Positions 33,103-43,669 of a DNA stretch of 64,000 nt are shown here, piece after piece. How positions within the stretch are numbered: position 1 is the stretch's first letter; each line of letters opens with the position of its first letter. The stretch lies in assembly GCF_036669915.1 (NCBI RefSeq), contig NC_089321.1:2136316-2200315 (forward strand), written 5' to 3'. The notes under the pieces are model-generated. The model was not told where the DNA came from, ran no database searches, and was given only the letters and a program-made list of their open reading frames with translations. The position numbers were made by a program, and so were the translations under genes. This DNA is from Pocillopora verrucosa. Taxonomy: Eukaryota > Cnidaria > Anthozoa > Scleractinia > Pocilloporidae.

Positions 33103-33777
33103 TTTGGAGCTGCATTTATGTGTATGTATATTTGTATGTCATTCCTTTTTTATTTGTACCGATGTATCATAATTACAAATTGGCAAAGTAAAAAATAAAA
33201 ACATCCTTTAATTGACTTCACAGAACAGCTTAACGGATATTTTAAAATACGACATTTAGCAATAACTCAGTCCAATGTTTTGGAGCATCGGTGACAACTG
33301 TTCAATTTCTTTTTTTTTTTTATTGTGGCCTCGTCATTATATGCAGGACCTTTCAGATAATCTCTAAGATGTTATTCTGAATTTTGGGAGACACTTCAGG
33401 TGATTTTTACGTTAGGATATTTGCGTCACCGCAAATACCTGCAGCCGAATATGATAAAACACATTGTATCAAAGATAAAGTGAAATACTAAAATTAAAAT
33501 AAAGACAAAAATTAACTGAAAAGCAACACGGTTAGTTAATTCGCATTTTTTCTGTATTTTGAATAAGAAAAAGAAGCTTCCTTAACTTTACAGAGCTCGT
33601 TTAATGATGGAGAGCAAAATACTTTAGAACGGAAATAACCGGAAGACAATTGGAAAGAGGGAAGTTGAGTTACTGTGGATAGAATAGCAGCAAATGTATG
33701 ACACGTATTGCGTGAGGGTTTGAGTAACCGGAAGTCGACTGAAATCCGTGAAAGCGCTCTAGAAATTCCCCGCTTAT

Positions 33778-33866
33778 GTGGCTCCGCCTTTTGCCTCCCG
33801 ATTGGCCACAAAAACGGATTTTTACCGTTTCTGCTTCCGTTTCCCCTTGTCTATTGAACATATAAA
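33778..33866 (+). promoter_or_regulatory. Core promoter of GRL-like gene 2
   Basis: GTGGCTCCGCC at 33778, ATTGG (33801-33805) and TATAAA (33861-33866), 37 bp before the ATG. Between the CCAAT and TATA boxes lies a CTTCCGTTTCC segment absent from copy 1 but present in the upstream relic. Confidence 0.6.
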
Positions 33867-33903
33867 CGAACATAATCAGCAAGTATTTCTGTCGTTGCCT
33901 GTC

Positions 33904-35136
33904 ATGGACACTGTTTGTAGTGAAAGTGGTTCGACTGAAGACCAGAAGTTAAACCATGTCCTACCAGAAAAATTTTCTATCGAAACCGAAAGAGGACCTT
34001 TGAGTGCTGGCCTCCGTGAGACAAGAACAAAACAGATCTTCAAAGTAATGCAGTATTTGGGTCTTGTTCAAGGAGACAGATGGAGAAAATTCGGGCGCAT
34101 TTTTATTCTGGTGATTGTTGTTATAACATGGATGCCACCAACTTTTCTGGCGATCTGCGTACAGAAAAACCCAATTATGTCCTCACCAAGTGGCTTACCG
34201 ACAATTTTGTTGCTCTTGGGCCTTGCTCTATCGCATCACTTCGGAGCCTATTACGGGTTCAAGCATCGTAAAAGACTGAGAAGGAACATAAGTTTGGCCA
34301 TCGAACGAGCGAATTTCTGCCGAACATGCCTGATCGTGATCGTGACGTTTGCAATGTTGACTTTGTCGTATCTCTTTCTTTTAATCCACTTGTATGTCAC
34401 GCAGTCGATTCGCCCCATTCCGTGGCTTCAGATTGGCTTTATCTATTTCCTTGGGTATATTTACTGCGGTGCAATAGGTGTAGCAATGAACTTAGCTTTT
34501 AGTGCATCGTGCACCGCTGTCAAAATCAGGATCATCGACCTCCAGGACAAGTTGAAAAACTGGTCTGAAGGACTTCGAGAGGCTCTTATCGAGTATCACG
34601 AACTCTGCGATTTCATGAACGAAGAAATCGAATCAATCAAATGGTGGCTATTGGCTAATATCGTCACTTTTATTGTCAACTGGCTGGTCAATTTTCAATT
34701 GTGGCAAATTCTGGGAGGCGAAGGTCAAGGTGATGTGATGAGGTTAGTGTTTTACAACTGTTCGTGGAGCCAGCCTCTTCCTGCGCCGAAGTTGCTCCTT
34801 ATGAACGGACTCATCACTGGCTGTGAGGTGCTTTTCTCCTGTCTAGTCTTCTTCTTCTTCATGTCGCCACTCTACTGGGCTGCTACGGTAACCTTGCAGT
34901 GCAACAGGTTCCGCGAATGGGTCAACCGCACTATAATACAAACAGATGAGAGACCTCTCGGGAATTTCAATGTCGAGTCGCTAGATTTCTTCATCAACCG
35001 GGTGCAGATGGCTAGTTATTTTGCTTTCAGACTATTTGGGATTAATGTTACTAAGGCGCTTTTATCGGTGACAGGTTTAATGACCACTGTGAAGGTTGTA
35101 CTAGGTATCGTGACGAAAAAACTGCTGCCCTCTTAG
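33904..35136 (+). CDS. Seven-pass membrane protein, gustatory-receptor-like, copy 2
   Basis: Intronless, 410 residues from ATG 33904. It differs from copy 1 at 35 residues by hand count (about 91% identity). Nucleotide differences are roughly 30 synonymous and 37 amino-acid-changing, which fits purifying selection on both copies given the larger number of non-synonymous sites. Many changes fall in the N-terminus (residues 16-26), TM3, and the TM4-TM5 loop; TM5 and most of the last third are nearly identical. The layout is as in copy 1: seven hydrophobic segments, a polar N-terminus, a long TM4-TM5 loop and a very short tail. Both frames are open, so neither looks like a pseudogene. An intronless pair could descend from a retrocopy that was later duplicated. 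The family call carries the same caution as copy 1. Confidence 0.65.
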   Translation: MDTVCSESGSTEDQKLNHVLPEKFSIETERGPLSAGLRETRTKQIFKVMQYLGLVQGDRWRKFGRIFILVIVVITWMPPTFLAICVQKNPIMSSPSGLPTILLLLGLALSHHFGAYYGFKHRKRLRRNISLAIERANFCRTCLIVIVTFAMLTLSYLFLLIHLYVTQSIRPIPWLQIGFIYFLGYIYCGAIGVAMNLAFSASCTAVKIRIIDLQDKLKNWSEGLREALIEYHELCDFMNEEIESIKWWLLANIVTFIVNWLVNFQLWQILGGEGQGDVMRLVFYNCSWSQPLPAPKLLLMNGLITGCEVLFSCLVFFFFMSPLYWAATVTLQCNRFREWVNRTIIQTDERPLGNFNVESLDFFINRVQMASYFAFRLFGINVTKALLSVTGLMTTVKVVLGIVTKKLLPS

Positions 35137-35779
35137 CACTTGAGCGGTGCAACTTGAAGAGTCTGTTAAACACGCAATATAGACGAAGGTCAAACGTTTG
35201 TGCCTGTGTGAACGTTGTAATGGTAAATGAGATGCTTTCCGGAAGTCGTAACGACTTTGTGTAACAGGAATTACAAACAACCTCTTAAGTCAATTGAGTC
35301 AGTATAATTTTTTTTTTTAAAGCTCAAAACAAAATTTTAAAAACAAAAGGATACCCGTAATTTAAGAAGATTCGTCTTCGTAAATTCTCGAGTTTTCCTT
35401 TTCCCTTCTTTTTTTTCCTTTCATTGATTTCTATGAACATTTCAATTTTTCCGCGAAAACTATGCATGACAGCAGTCGTTTCTTATGTTTTGCTAAGAAA
35501 TTTTGCGAGATGAATTGACGCTTAGCTGCCCAAAATTGAACTGATTGCGCATACCTAATGTTTGACCGCCGACATATACATATACATAAACAAAATAGCC
35601 ACCAGTATAAAAAATAAAACTGGATCACTGGATCATTTTGCAATTGAGTCTATTTATTGTGAATTACTAGCTGCCCACCCCAATATGTAACCTCACTCAA
35701 ACACTAAAACATTGGGTCTTCAAGCTTAGAAAATTATTCATCTTTCAACTGAAAACGGTAAAAAAAATTTGGGAGCAGT

Positions 35780-36065
35780 CTTAATTTTTCGCCTGAGTAG
35801 GGTGGAGTCCGGGGATTTCCTTTTTGTTTGGGGGGGGGGGCGTCATATGGCTTCAGGGGAACAGAGGGACATCAGTAGTCGTTTTACGGAATTTAAAGGG
35901 AGAGGGCTGTAGAAAATTGACTTCTGATGAAGAGGATCATTAGAATACAGCAGAGCCTGGTGAGGGGATCAGGTAAATCTTATTGTGACACATCCATAAT
36001 CCTCGTCGCTTTCACCCCTGCCCCCCCCCACCCCCCCTGCCCCCCTCAGAAGATAAATAATGACT
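35780..36065 (+). repeat. Copy 4 of the poly-G/C repeat family
   Basis: Duplicate of 32650-32930 carried in unit 2, with the same blocks and a slightly longer C-rich end interrupted by ACC. Confidence 0.65.
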
Positions 36066-36152
36066 GGTCTACTCTATTTGTGAACATTCGACTGAGAAAC
36101 AACCCCCAGCTTGACTGTGGTCTGTGATGATGAATTCCGCCCAAGTTGTCTG

Positions 36153-36743
36153 TCACCGATATACAGTCTTGGTTATCAGTCACCAATATACAGTCTTGGT
36201 TATCAGTCACCAATATACAGTCTTGGTTATCAGTCACCAATATACAGTCTTGGTTATCAGTCACCAATATACAGTCTTGGTTATCAGTCGCCGATATACA
36301 GTGTTGGTTCTCACTCACCGATATACAGTCTTGGTTCTCACTCACCGATATACAGTCTTGGTTCTCACTCACGGATATACAGTCTTGGTTATCAGTCACC
36401 AATATACAGTCTTGGTTATCAGTCGCCGATATACAGTGTTGGTTCTCACTCACCGATATACAGTGTTGGTTCTCAGTCACCGATATACAGTCTTGGTTAT
36501 CAGTCACCAATATACAGTCTTGGTTATCAGTCACCGATATACAGTGTTGGTTCTCACTCACCGATATACAGTCTTGGTTCTCACTCACGGATATACAGTC
36601 TTGGTTCTCACTCACGGATATACAGTCTTGGTTATCAGTCACCAATATACAGTCTTGGTTATCAGTCACCGATATACAGTCTTGGTTCTCACTCACCGAT
36701 ATACAGTGTTGGTTCTCAGTCACCGATATATAGTCTTGGTTCC
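36153..36743 (+). repeat. 27-bp minisatellite, 22 units
   Basis: Twenty-two units of consensus TCACCGATATACAGTCTTGG followed by TTATCAG or TTCTCAC. Variants follow a second-level pattern: units 5-13 and 14-22 show nearly the same sequence of variants, implying block duplication of nine units (243 bp). Because 27 is divisible by three and the unit has no stop in several frames, long artificial reading frames appear on both strands; none is supported as a gene. Confidence 0.95.
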
Positions 36744-37660
36744 GTTTGGAGCTGCATTAATGTATATGTATATTTATTTATATGTCATTCCTTTTTTATT
36801 TATACCGATGTATCATAATTACAAAATGGCAAAGCAAAAAATAAACAAATGATTAATTTAAAAAATAAATAAATAAACAAACAAACAAAAAATAAACGAT
36901 AACAGCCCTTTTTGAGACTTATTTCACCGGGACGAAAACATAGCACCATCAACATTACATTTTTGTTCTCTCTTTTTGAGAGTGAAAAGCTGCAATATGG
37001 GAAAAAAAACTACTAAGGGTAGGTGGGACCTGCTGTATTACCATGAAAAACTTACATTGACTTCAAGATTGCAGTCTTAGGAGTCATTTAAGTCGCTCTC
37101 GACAATCACTAGAATTCGATCTTATAATGTATCACAGCTATTTGATTGGTTAAGCGTGAAATGAGATCATGGTTTGATCATGATTCTGCATGCGCCTCGA
37201 AACTTGGGTTTTCGGCAGCTGCACGCACGGGTGTCAAGCTGTGGATTGGGTTACCAGCGCGCGTAAGAGACCTACCAATACATTTTAGTCGGGCAAAAGT
37301 CCATGATATTTTGTTTGGCATCCTGGCAAACGAAGGCAGTTACTGAGATACTTAAACAATCATAACAGAAGTAAAATGTTATATATAATAATAAAATATT
37401 CGAGCTTCCATTTAACAGCTTGCATTCGCGACCAATTCTTGAGAATAAATTTTGTTCAACTGTGAGTATTTCCCAACGCTGAATCAAATCTAGTCAGGCA
37501 GTTTTCGAGCTTAGATATTTGAGTTAGCTTTTCTCAGTCTAATTACAGACCTATCTTAGACTAACTTTGTCTATTTATGGGTCAGCCAACATAATATTAA
37601 TAATATCAATATCATAATTAACATTATTAATATTATTAAAGAAATAAAAATGCGCCGAGT

Positions 37661-37761
37661 GCATTGTTGAGTTCTATAAGCACGCGAGAATTTTTAAGAA
37701 CACGAGAGAAGTGCGGAAGTGTTCTTAGAAATTCCCAAGTGCCTATATAACTCAACAATGC
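37661..37761. mobile_element. Foldback element of about 100 bp
   Basis: The left arm starts GCATTGTTGAGTT and the right arm ends AACTCAACAATGC. They also share GAGAATTTTTAAGAACAC with GTGTTCTTAGAAATTCCC. Non-coding hairpin-type element. Confidence 0.7.
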
Positions 37762-38504
37762 TTGAGGAACAAGTTTTTTCAATTCTTTTATAAAATGTAT
37801 GCGCTCGTTTCGATGACATAGGCTGCGTGCAGTATATCTCACCAGTGCACTCGTGAAATGTAAGGCGCGTGCTTTACGGAAATATAATGACCTCGTTCTG
37901 ACCAATCACGGTGCGCACACTTCTCTGAACATTTTATAAAATAATTATTTCAGAATATTAATATGGAAATTGAATAAAGGTGATAATTGTGAGAAGCGAA
38001 CTTTCGCTTACATGTGTGTGCCCAAACTGTAACGAAAAGACGGAGAGAAAAACAAAGCTAGCACTCCTTAAAGTGTACTTAGGCACTAGCAAGATTTTTG
38101 GGTTGTATTTTTCTTGAGCCCACAGACAAAAATGGCAAAAATTTGAAATTTGATTAAACCTTTCCCCAAAAGAAATCGCGAAACTAATAGGGCAATCGCC
38201 ATTGGTGCATGCGAGAGCGAGCTCGGATACGATTCTTCACTTTCATTTCTGAAGAGCAAAAGTTAAGAACTTTTATGGACTTAATTACTCAGAGAGACAA
38301 GAATGGGGCTCGAAGAGTTTGCTGGAAGTCTTTTACAAGCATTAGTTGTAGACGGCGTGGTCGACTTAAGAACGGCTTGAGGGCTTAAATCGGAAGCGTC
38401 TGCTAAAAATGCCTTTCAGACCCAGTAAAATATTCGACATGATAGTACTTATTTGGTTAAAAATTTCAAAGTATCTTGACGTTTAGCTGGTTCCAATTGC
38501 TCGA

Positions 38505-38545
38505 ATTGTCCGTGGGTAAATAAAGATTATCTATCTATCTGTATC
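38505..38545 (+). repeat. Possible non-LTR retrotransposon 3' tail
   Basis: GTGGGTAAATAAAGATTATC followed by TATC units is typical of the 3' end of some LINEs, where a simple repeat tail follows a poly(A)-like signal. No reverse-transcriptase coding sequence is visible upstream, so this is at most a truncated relic. Confidence 0.35.
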
Positions 38546-41500
38546 ATGGCTGTAGTGGACAACAGCAAGTTGTGATTATTAACTCTATTTTCGTGAGTAA
38601 CAGCCACGAAGGACGTTTCATTTCAATGATTTTGAATAAAACAAATTGATACTACCCAATTTGTTTTCTTTTTCCTTTGTTTTCATTTAATCGATAAGTA
38701 GCCTTTCTCAGCACTAAGTAAAATGAAGTTCCATAACTAAATCCGAAATGAATAATTTGGTTCCCACGCTCTAACATGCCTAACGGCCAAACATGGCTAC
38801 TTGTTCCGTCTCAGTGGCCTCACCCTGTGGAAAACACGTGATTGTGCCCTGACAATCACTGCTATACAACGTCACAAGCTATAGCTTTCAAAATATCAAG
38901 GTTTTTCGCCTTTACAATTTGAATTAACTACAAACTCGAAATTACCGAAACGACAAGCAGGAGTTACTTTCTTTCTTTAAAGGTGGGACAAAAGATACCT
39001 GTCTTTCTTAACTTCTTTCCACGTCGCCAGTTGTCTATTTCGCTTTGTTTCAAAGACGCTTAAAATCATCCACCTTAACAAAGGAGTGAGCAGAAGACAC
39101 CATCTTCTTCTTGATTAAAATGATAAGAATAATAAAGTGCCTAATGATTTAAGCTAACAAGGCCATGAGGGAACGACATAATTGATTTTATAAGTATAGC
39201 GTACTGTTGTCTATAGAAACTGCACACAAAAAGATCACGATTAGACATTGGTACAAATTATCACTTTTATCTCTTACGATGTGATTAGGCGACTCAATAA
39301 GCTTAATTTGTCACTAAATGGTGAATTAGGCGCTGCTTTCATGTGAAAGGACGCCCAAAATACGTCTTCTAAGAATTGCGTTCAAACAAAAGCAACCTTC
39401 AATTGTTGAACGGCCGACGTTTCATTTCTCGCACATTTTCAAATTAAAAAAACATTGACTTTACGTATTTAATAGAAAATTGGTTTGGGAAGGTTTTATT
39501 TGCTCTCAGTTTTTTCATTATTGAATAAATTGCTTCACGCAATAGGAAAATTGGCACCGAATTGTTAAGTTGTAAATTCGTACTTTACAATTCGCCGATC
39601 AATGCCCAATTTCAAAAGTCGCAGACTAATTTCAAACGCCAAACTGTTGTGTATCAATGTAATATGTTTACAAAGCTTAGTTCGATATCTTTCGCTGTGC
39701 TAATTAAATTCGTGAACTTAATTCAGTGCACTTAAGTACAACTATTGAATCGAAAGTCTAGCTAAGTTTTCTCAAGACTTGCATTAATTTTAATTGTGTA
39801 GAATACGTACCTCAAAAATATCTTAGCAACTTCAAGAAAACAAAAAACTTTGAAAGTGGAGATTACATTTGAGGGTCGTCTGTAAGCCATTGAAACAGTC
39901 TGGAATGATCCGATTAAGAGTTAACGGACTGCAATTAAAACTGGAGCGAACCAAAGTGCCTTGAAAATGGAGATTAAATATTCTTAAGGATTTTGTTAAG
40001 CCTACTTAGGTTCCTTAAAGTTCCATTTCAGCGTTGTGCGAGTAACAGAAAAGTTCAATCGCAAGGTTATCAATTTCCAGTAAAAATAAACATGAACTTA
40101 TATCTTTTAGATAGTTGCCCGCTATTTATCACAATTCTCCTCTTTTACAGACCGGAAATCTTAAACTAGTAATAATATTCTCAAAAAATGAATTTTTGTG
40201 TCTCTCCTAAGATTTCAACGTGAAAAAAATCAATTCATATGAGAACAACAATATTGCAAACGCACATGTAGGCAACTAGTGCATGTGTTAAGTAAAACGT
40301 TTTAAAAACTATCAGAAAGTGACTCAGCATGACATAAAGTGTATTTTACATGTCCCTCATATTTTTCAAGCGTTAGAGTCGTTCGTGAAAACTGAAAATT
40401 ACTGCTCATTCCTTGTTGGGCCTACGTAGCCTCCAATTTTGGTTGAGAATGAGTTTTCGTTGTTTGGGTAACGCTTATTAGCTGTTCATTTTAACACAAA
40501 TAGTCACCAAAGAGCGCCGACACTTTTCCCAATTAAAATCCAAAGAATGAACTAATAAGACCATAAGGAAGGGCTTAATTACTCTATAACTATAGCAAAA
40601 AGATACATATGAGAACGACACACAACTAATTCTCAATAGGGTCATATGAATTTGTAGATTTTCTGGGAGAAGTGACTTTTTCAAGCTCTCGAACACTACC
40701 GCCCCAAACTTATTACGCCATCAAAGTATACCTGCTTAAAGATATTACCCATTCATTTACTAGAGAATGAATTGACCCTCAACGGACTTCTATGTACTTA
40801 AACTAATCCTGTTTATTCAATAATTCCTTCATGTAAACTTCTCAAACGCCACCTGTAAAGCAATTCTCACCAGGGTGCGATAGAAGAAAGAAAAAAAAAC
40901 AAAACGATTCAACCGACCAGGAAAATTTGCCGATCACGAGGTTTTCAAGTTTTCAAAAACTTCATAAAACGTTGTTTAACTGTTCATATGGCCTTAGTTT
41001 CAGAGCGACGATTTTCCACTAAACTTTGGTTTTAATGAACACGTCATTAAGTTACACACTGGTAAACATGTACCGAAAATTGAGAGATACTGACGCTTGA
41101 ACTGTTATAGATTTTTCCTTCTGTGCTCCATTTTCTGTTTCTTACAACCTTTTAGGCCTTCTCTTACAGACCTACCTTTCAACAATGTTGCCATAACTTT
41201 TATTTTTGTGATTGTCTTGTTCCATCTTGCTCTTTCAATATCAATGTGTCAATCTCCGAATTTGCTAGACGATCTCAATAATTGTGCATCATTTCGATGA
41301 GAATTGCAACAATTCACGAGGCAAGTTTTATTGAAATTGGAAGAAAATGTAATCCCTTCTCGTTCACGGATTATTGATTACAAAGTTGAAATAAAAACTG
41401 ATCACGAAGTACTGAAAATTCGTGTCGGCAAACCATTACCTTTTATGACGTCACAATTTTGTTCAGTCGGTGAGAAATGAAAATTACGTTTAACAATGCA

Positions 41501-43501
41501 AAGAACAAGAAAGGTTCATGAATTCATCATTTTTTTCAAATTGAGTTACTTTTAGCTAGTTTTTTTCTCTTTTCGTGACTGCCATCTGACAATTACATTG
41601 CTACAGTTTTGTCTTGTTAACTGCAATTAGGAAGTCATTAGCATGGGTTGCGAATCATGTCTTAAGGTCTGTTCCTTTGAAATACGCTGATCATTTATCA
41701 CAATAGAGCGCCTAAAGGCTAAAGACAGACCCATTTCGTTCGGTCTAAATCTTGTTTGTTTTCAATACACGCCGATTCTAATTTTTTCGGCCTTATTACC
41801 CTGAGAAGCTTAACGTTTAAGTGGGAATCACATTGTTCTGTTGACGTTAGCTTTGCAAAATCATGCCGACAGCTTGGAGCGAAAATTTGTGTGATTAACT
41901 GGACGAAATCGCTATGTTTATTTTCATTAAAAAAATTCTCAAAGCAAGTAGAGGAGTGCCTTAAATGGAACAACTGCCAGCCCCGTAGATCTAATTTCAC
42001 GTCTCACATCTTGCCTTCGTAAAGGATCTCTCATTGCAAATAAAATGTTAGCTGTATTTAATGATTTTGCAGAAGTAAGAATTCCATTCACCTTTTCATT
42101 TAAATCTAGGTTCTGCTGTAATCTCTCTGAAAGCTTTGCTTTTACTACCACAGCGAAGGTTTAGTTTCTGCATCACTCACCTTCAATCAAAAAATCAGTC
42201 ATTGTATAATGTGATTCGAGAAAATTACTCGTTTTTTAATGACTAGCCTTGACCAGTACTTTGAATGGAACATTAATAAAGAGTATCTTAACAGGATTAA
42301 ACCAAAATCCACCGAAACGTCCTTCCTGCTGCTGTTGAAAATTTAAAGAACATTGAATAACAAGCCTCCGAGGATCACAAACATAACCATTCAACACTCG
42401 AAATCAAATTTTCTATTTAATATCTTAATCTTCTCCATTTCACCCTACCAAACCTACTCGAAACTCTTAAGCTCTGAACTACTTCCACAATAATCTTAGC
42501 AAAGAATATGTTGAAATCTTTTCAAGTTGTTAAATACTCATGAATAAATGGAACAGTAGCAGGTAAGCAAAAGTTGCAAATGAATTCATTGAATACTCCT
42601 ATTAATTAAAAGTGAATCGGCCGCTATGAAACACGTAACAAGTGCTTGATAACTGCACGCTGTCTCCATTGCCAAGACAATGTTTCGGACGAAATCTCAG
42701 AATCGTTATAATTTCATAGACTGATAAATATATACAACATAACACCAATATATTCCCAAGTATAGATTTCATGATATACATGTGCGGGAGCGAGCCTTGA
42801 TTTTTCTCTTACTGTTTTCTCAGAAAGGAAAGAACGTTTTCGCGCATTCTGTTGACTTTGAAATACAGATTTCCACTCACGTTTTTCATGGATTATCTGA
42901 ACTGATTGATTGATTGAAATGAGAGCATGCAACTTTTACGAATACAAATCGACTCTACAAATCTACTCGATGATTTGAATAGACTACAAAAAACTTTTGT
43001 CGCACAAAGATACAAGTTGATTAAATCAAATAATAACATTTGAACATTATTTTTTTAACTTATATTTCTACCAATAACATAACGGCGATCGTGATTTTGA
43101 CGTTCCTTGCCACCGCGTGTAAATGGTTTCGCCAAGGATTCGCCCTCCATCAGCTCTGCGTTCTTTAGGGATTTTGTCACAATATTCATTTTATCATAGT
43201 TCTCGTGAATCGGGATTATTTTGATTCTGATGAAAACAAAGAAAGAGAAGAATTGAAATTGGGGCAGTATTGCTATTGTAAATATTTACAATGCACCTAG
43301 TAATTGAGGTTCATTTGTTACTAAAAAATTGGAATAGTCCGGGCCGCCGTTAGAGTTGCTTTATCATTGTTGAAGTATATAAGCTTAAAAGATGGCGTTC
43401 TAGACGTGTTTGTTTATACAGTTAACCATGCCATTTTGTTTTGAATAAACGAGTAAGTTTCTAGAAAAACTGTGGTGATGCGTTGGTGGGAGGGTATAAC
43501 A

Positions 43502-43669
43502 GGGTAATTTAGTATTATCATCGAAGTTGATAATGTAAATCAGCCACCGTAGAGATTTTCAAAGCTGACGTTTCGAGGATTTCGGGCTAACGCTCGAAAC
43601 GTCAGCTTTGAAACTCTTTACGATTGCTAATTTACGTTATCAACTCAGTTGATGATACTAAATTAGCCC
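43502..43669. mobile_element. Foldback MITE of 168 bp
   Basis: The left end GGGTAATTTAGTATTATC and the right end GATACTAAATTAGCCC pair, as do CAAAGCTGACGTTTCGAG and CTCGAAACGTCAGCTTTG near the centre. The right half resembles 12823-12903. Confidence 0.85.

Larger units (their letters stand above)
30231..33196 (+). repeat. Tandem segmental duplication, unit 1
   Basis: Unit 1 starts AAAACATCCTTTAATTGA and runs through the first GRL-like gene, a poly-G/C repeat copy and a three-unit minisatellite to GGCAAAGTAAAAAATAAA. The same order follows directly at 33197, so the copies are head-to-tail. Compared with unit 2 it lacks about 190 bp upstream of the gene (at about 30500) and has about 88 extra bases near 32480-32567. 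Confidence 0.85.
33197..36845 (+). repeat. Tandem segmental duplication, unit 2
   Basis: Begins AAAACATCCTTTAATTGA directly after the end of unit 1 and ends GGCAAAGCAAAAAATAAA. Contains GRL-like gene 2, a poly-G/C repeat copy and the expanded 27-bp array. It retains about 190 bp (33478-33671) that unit 1 lacks. The older relic at 29270-30000 also has this segment, so unit 1 lost it. Confidence 0.85.

Noticed and set aside
33778-33903. 42-residue N-terminal extension of GRL-like gene 2 from a GTG
   Set aside because: The region contains the conserved CCAAT and TATA boxes of the promoter, so it is non-coding.
36046-36852. Long overlapping reading frames on both strands (up to 242 residues) made of nine-residue repeats
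   Set aside because: They are by-products of a 27-bp tandem repeat without stops in several frames. The paralogous site has only three units and no such frame.
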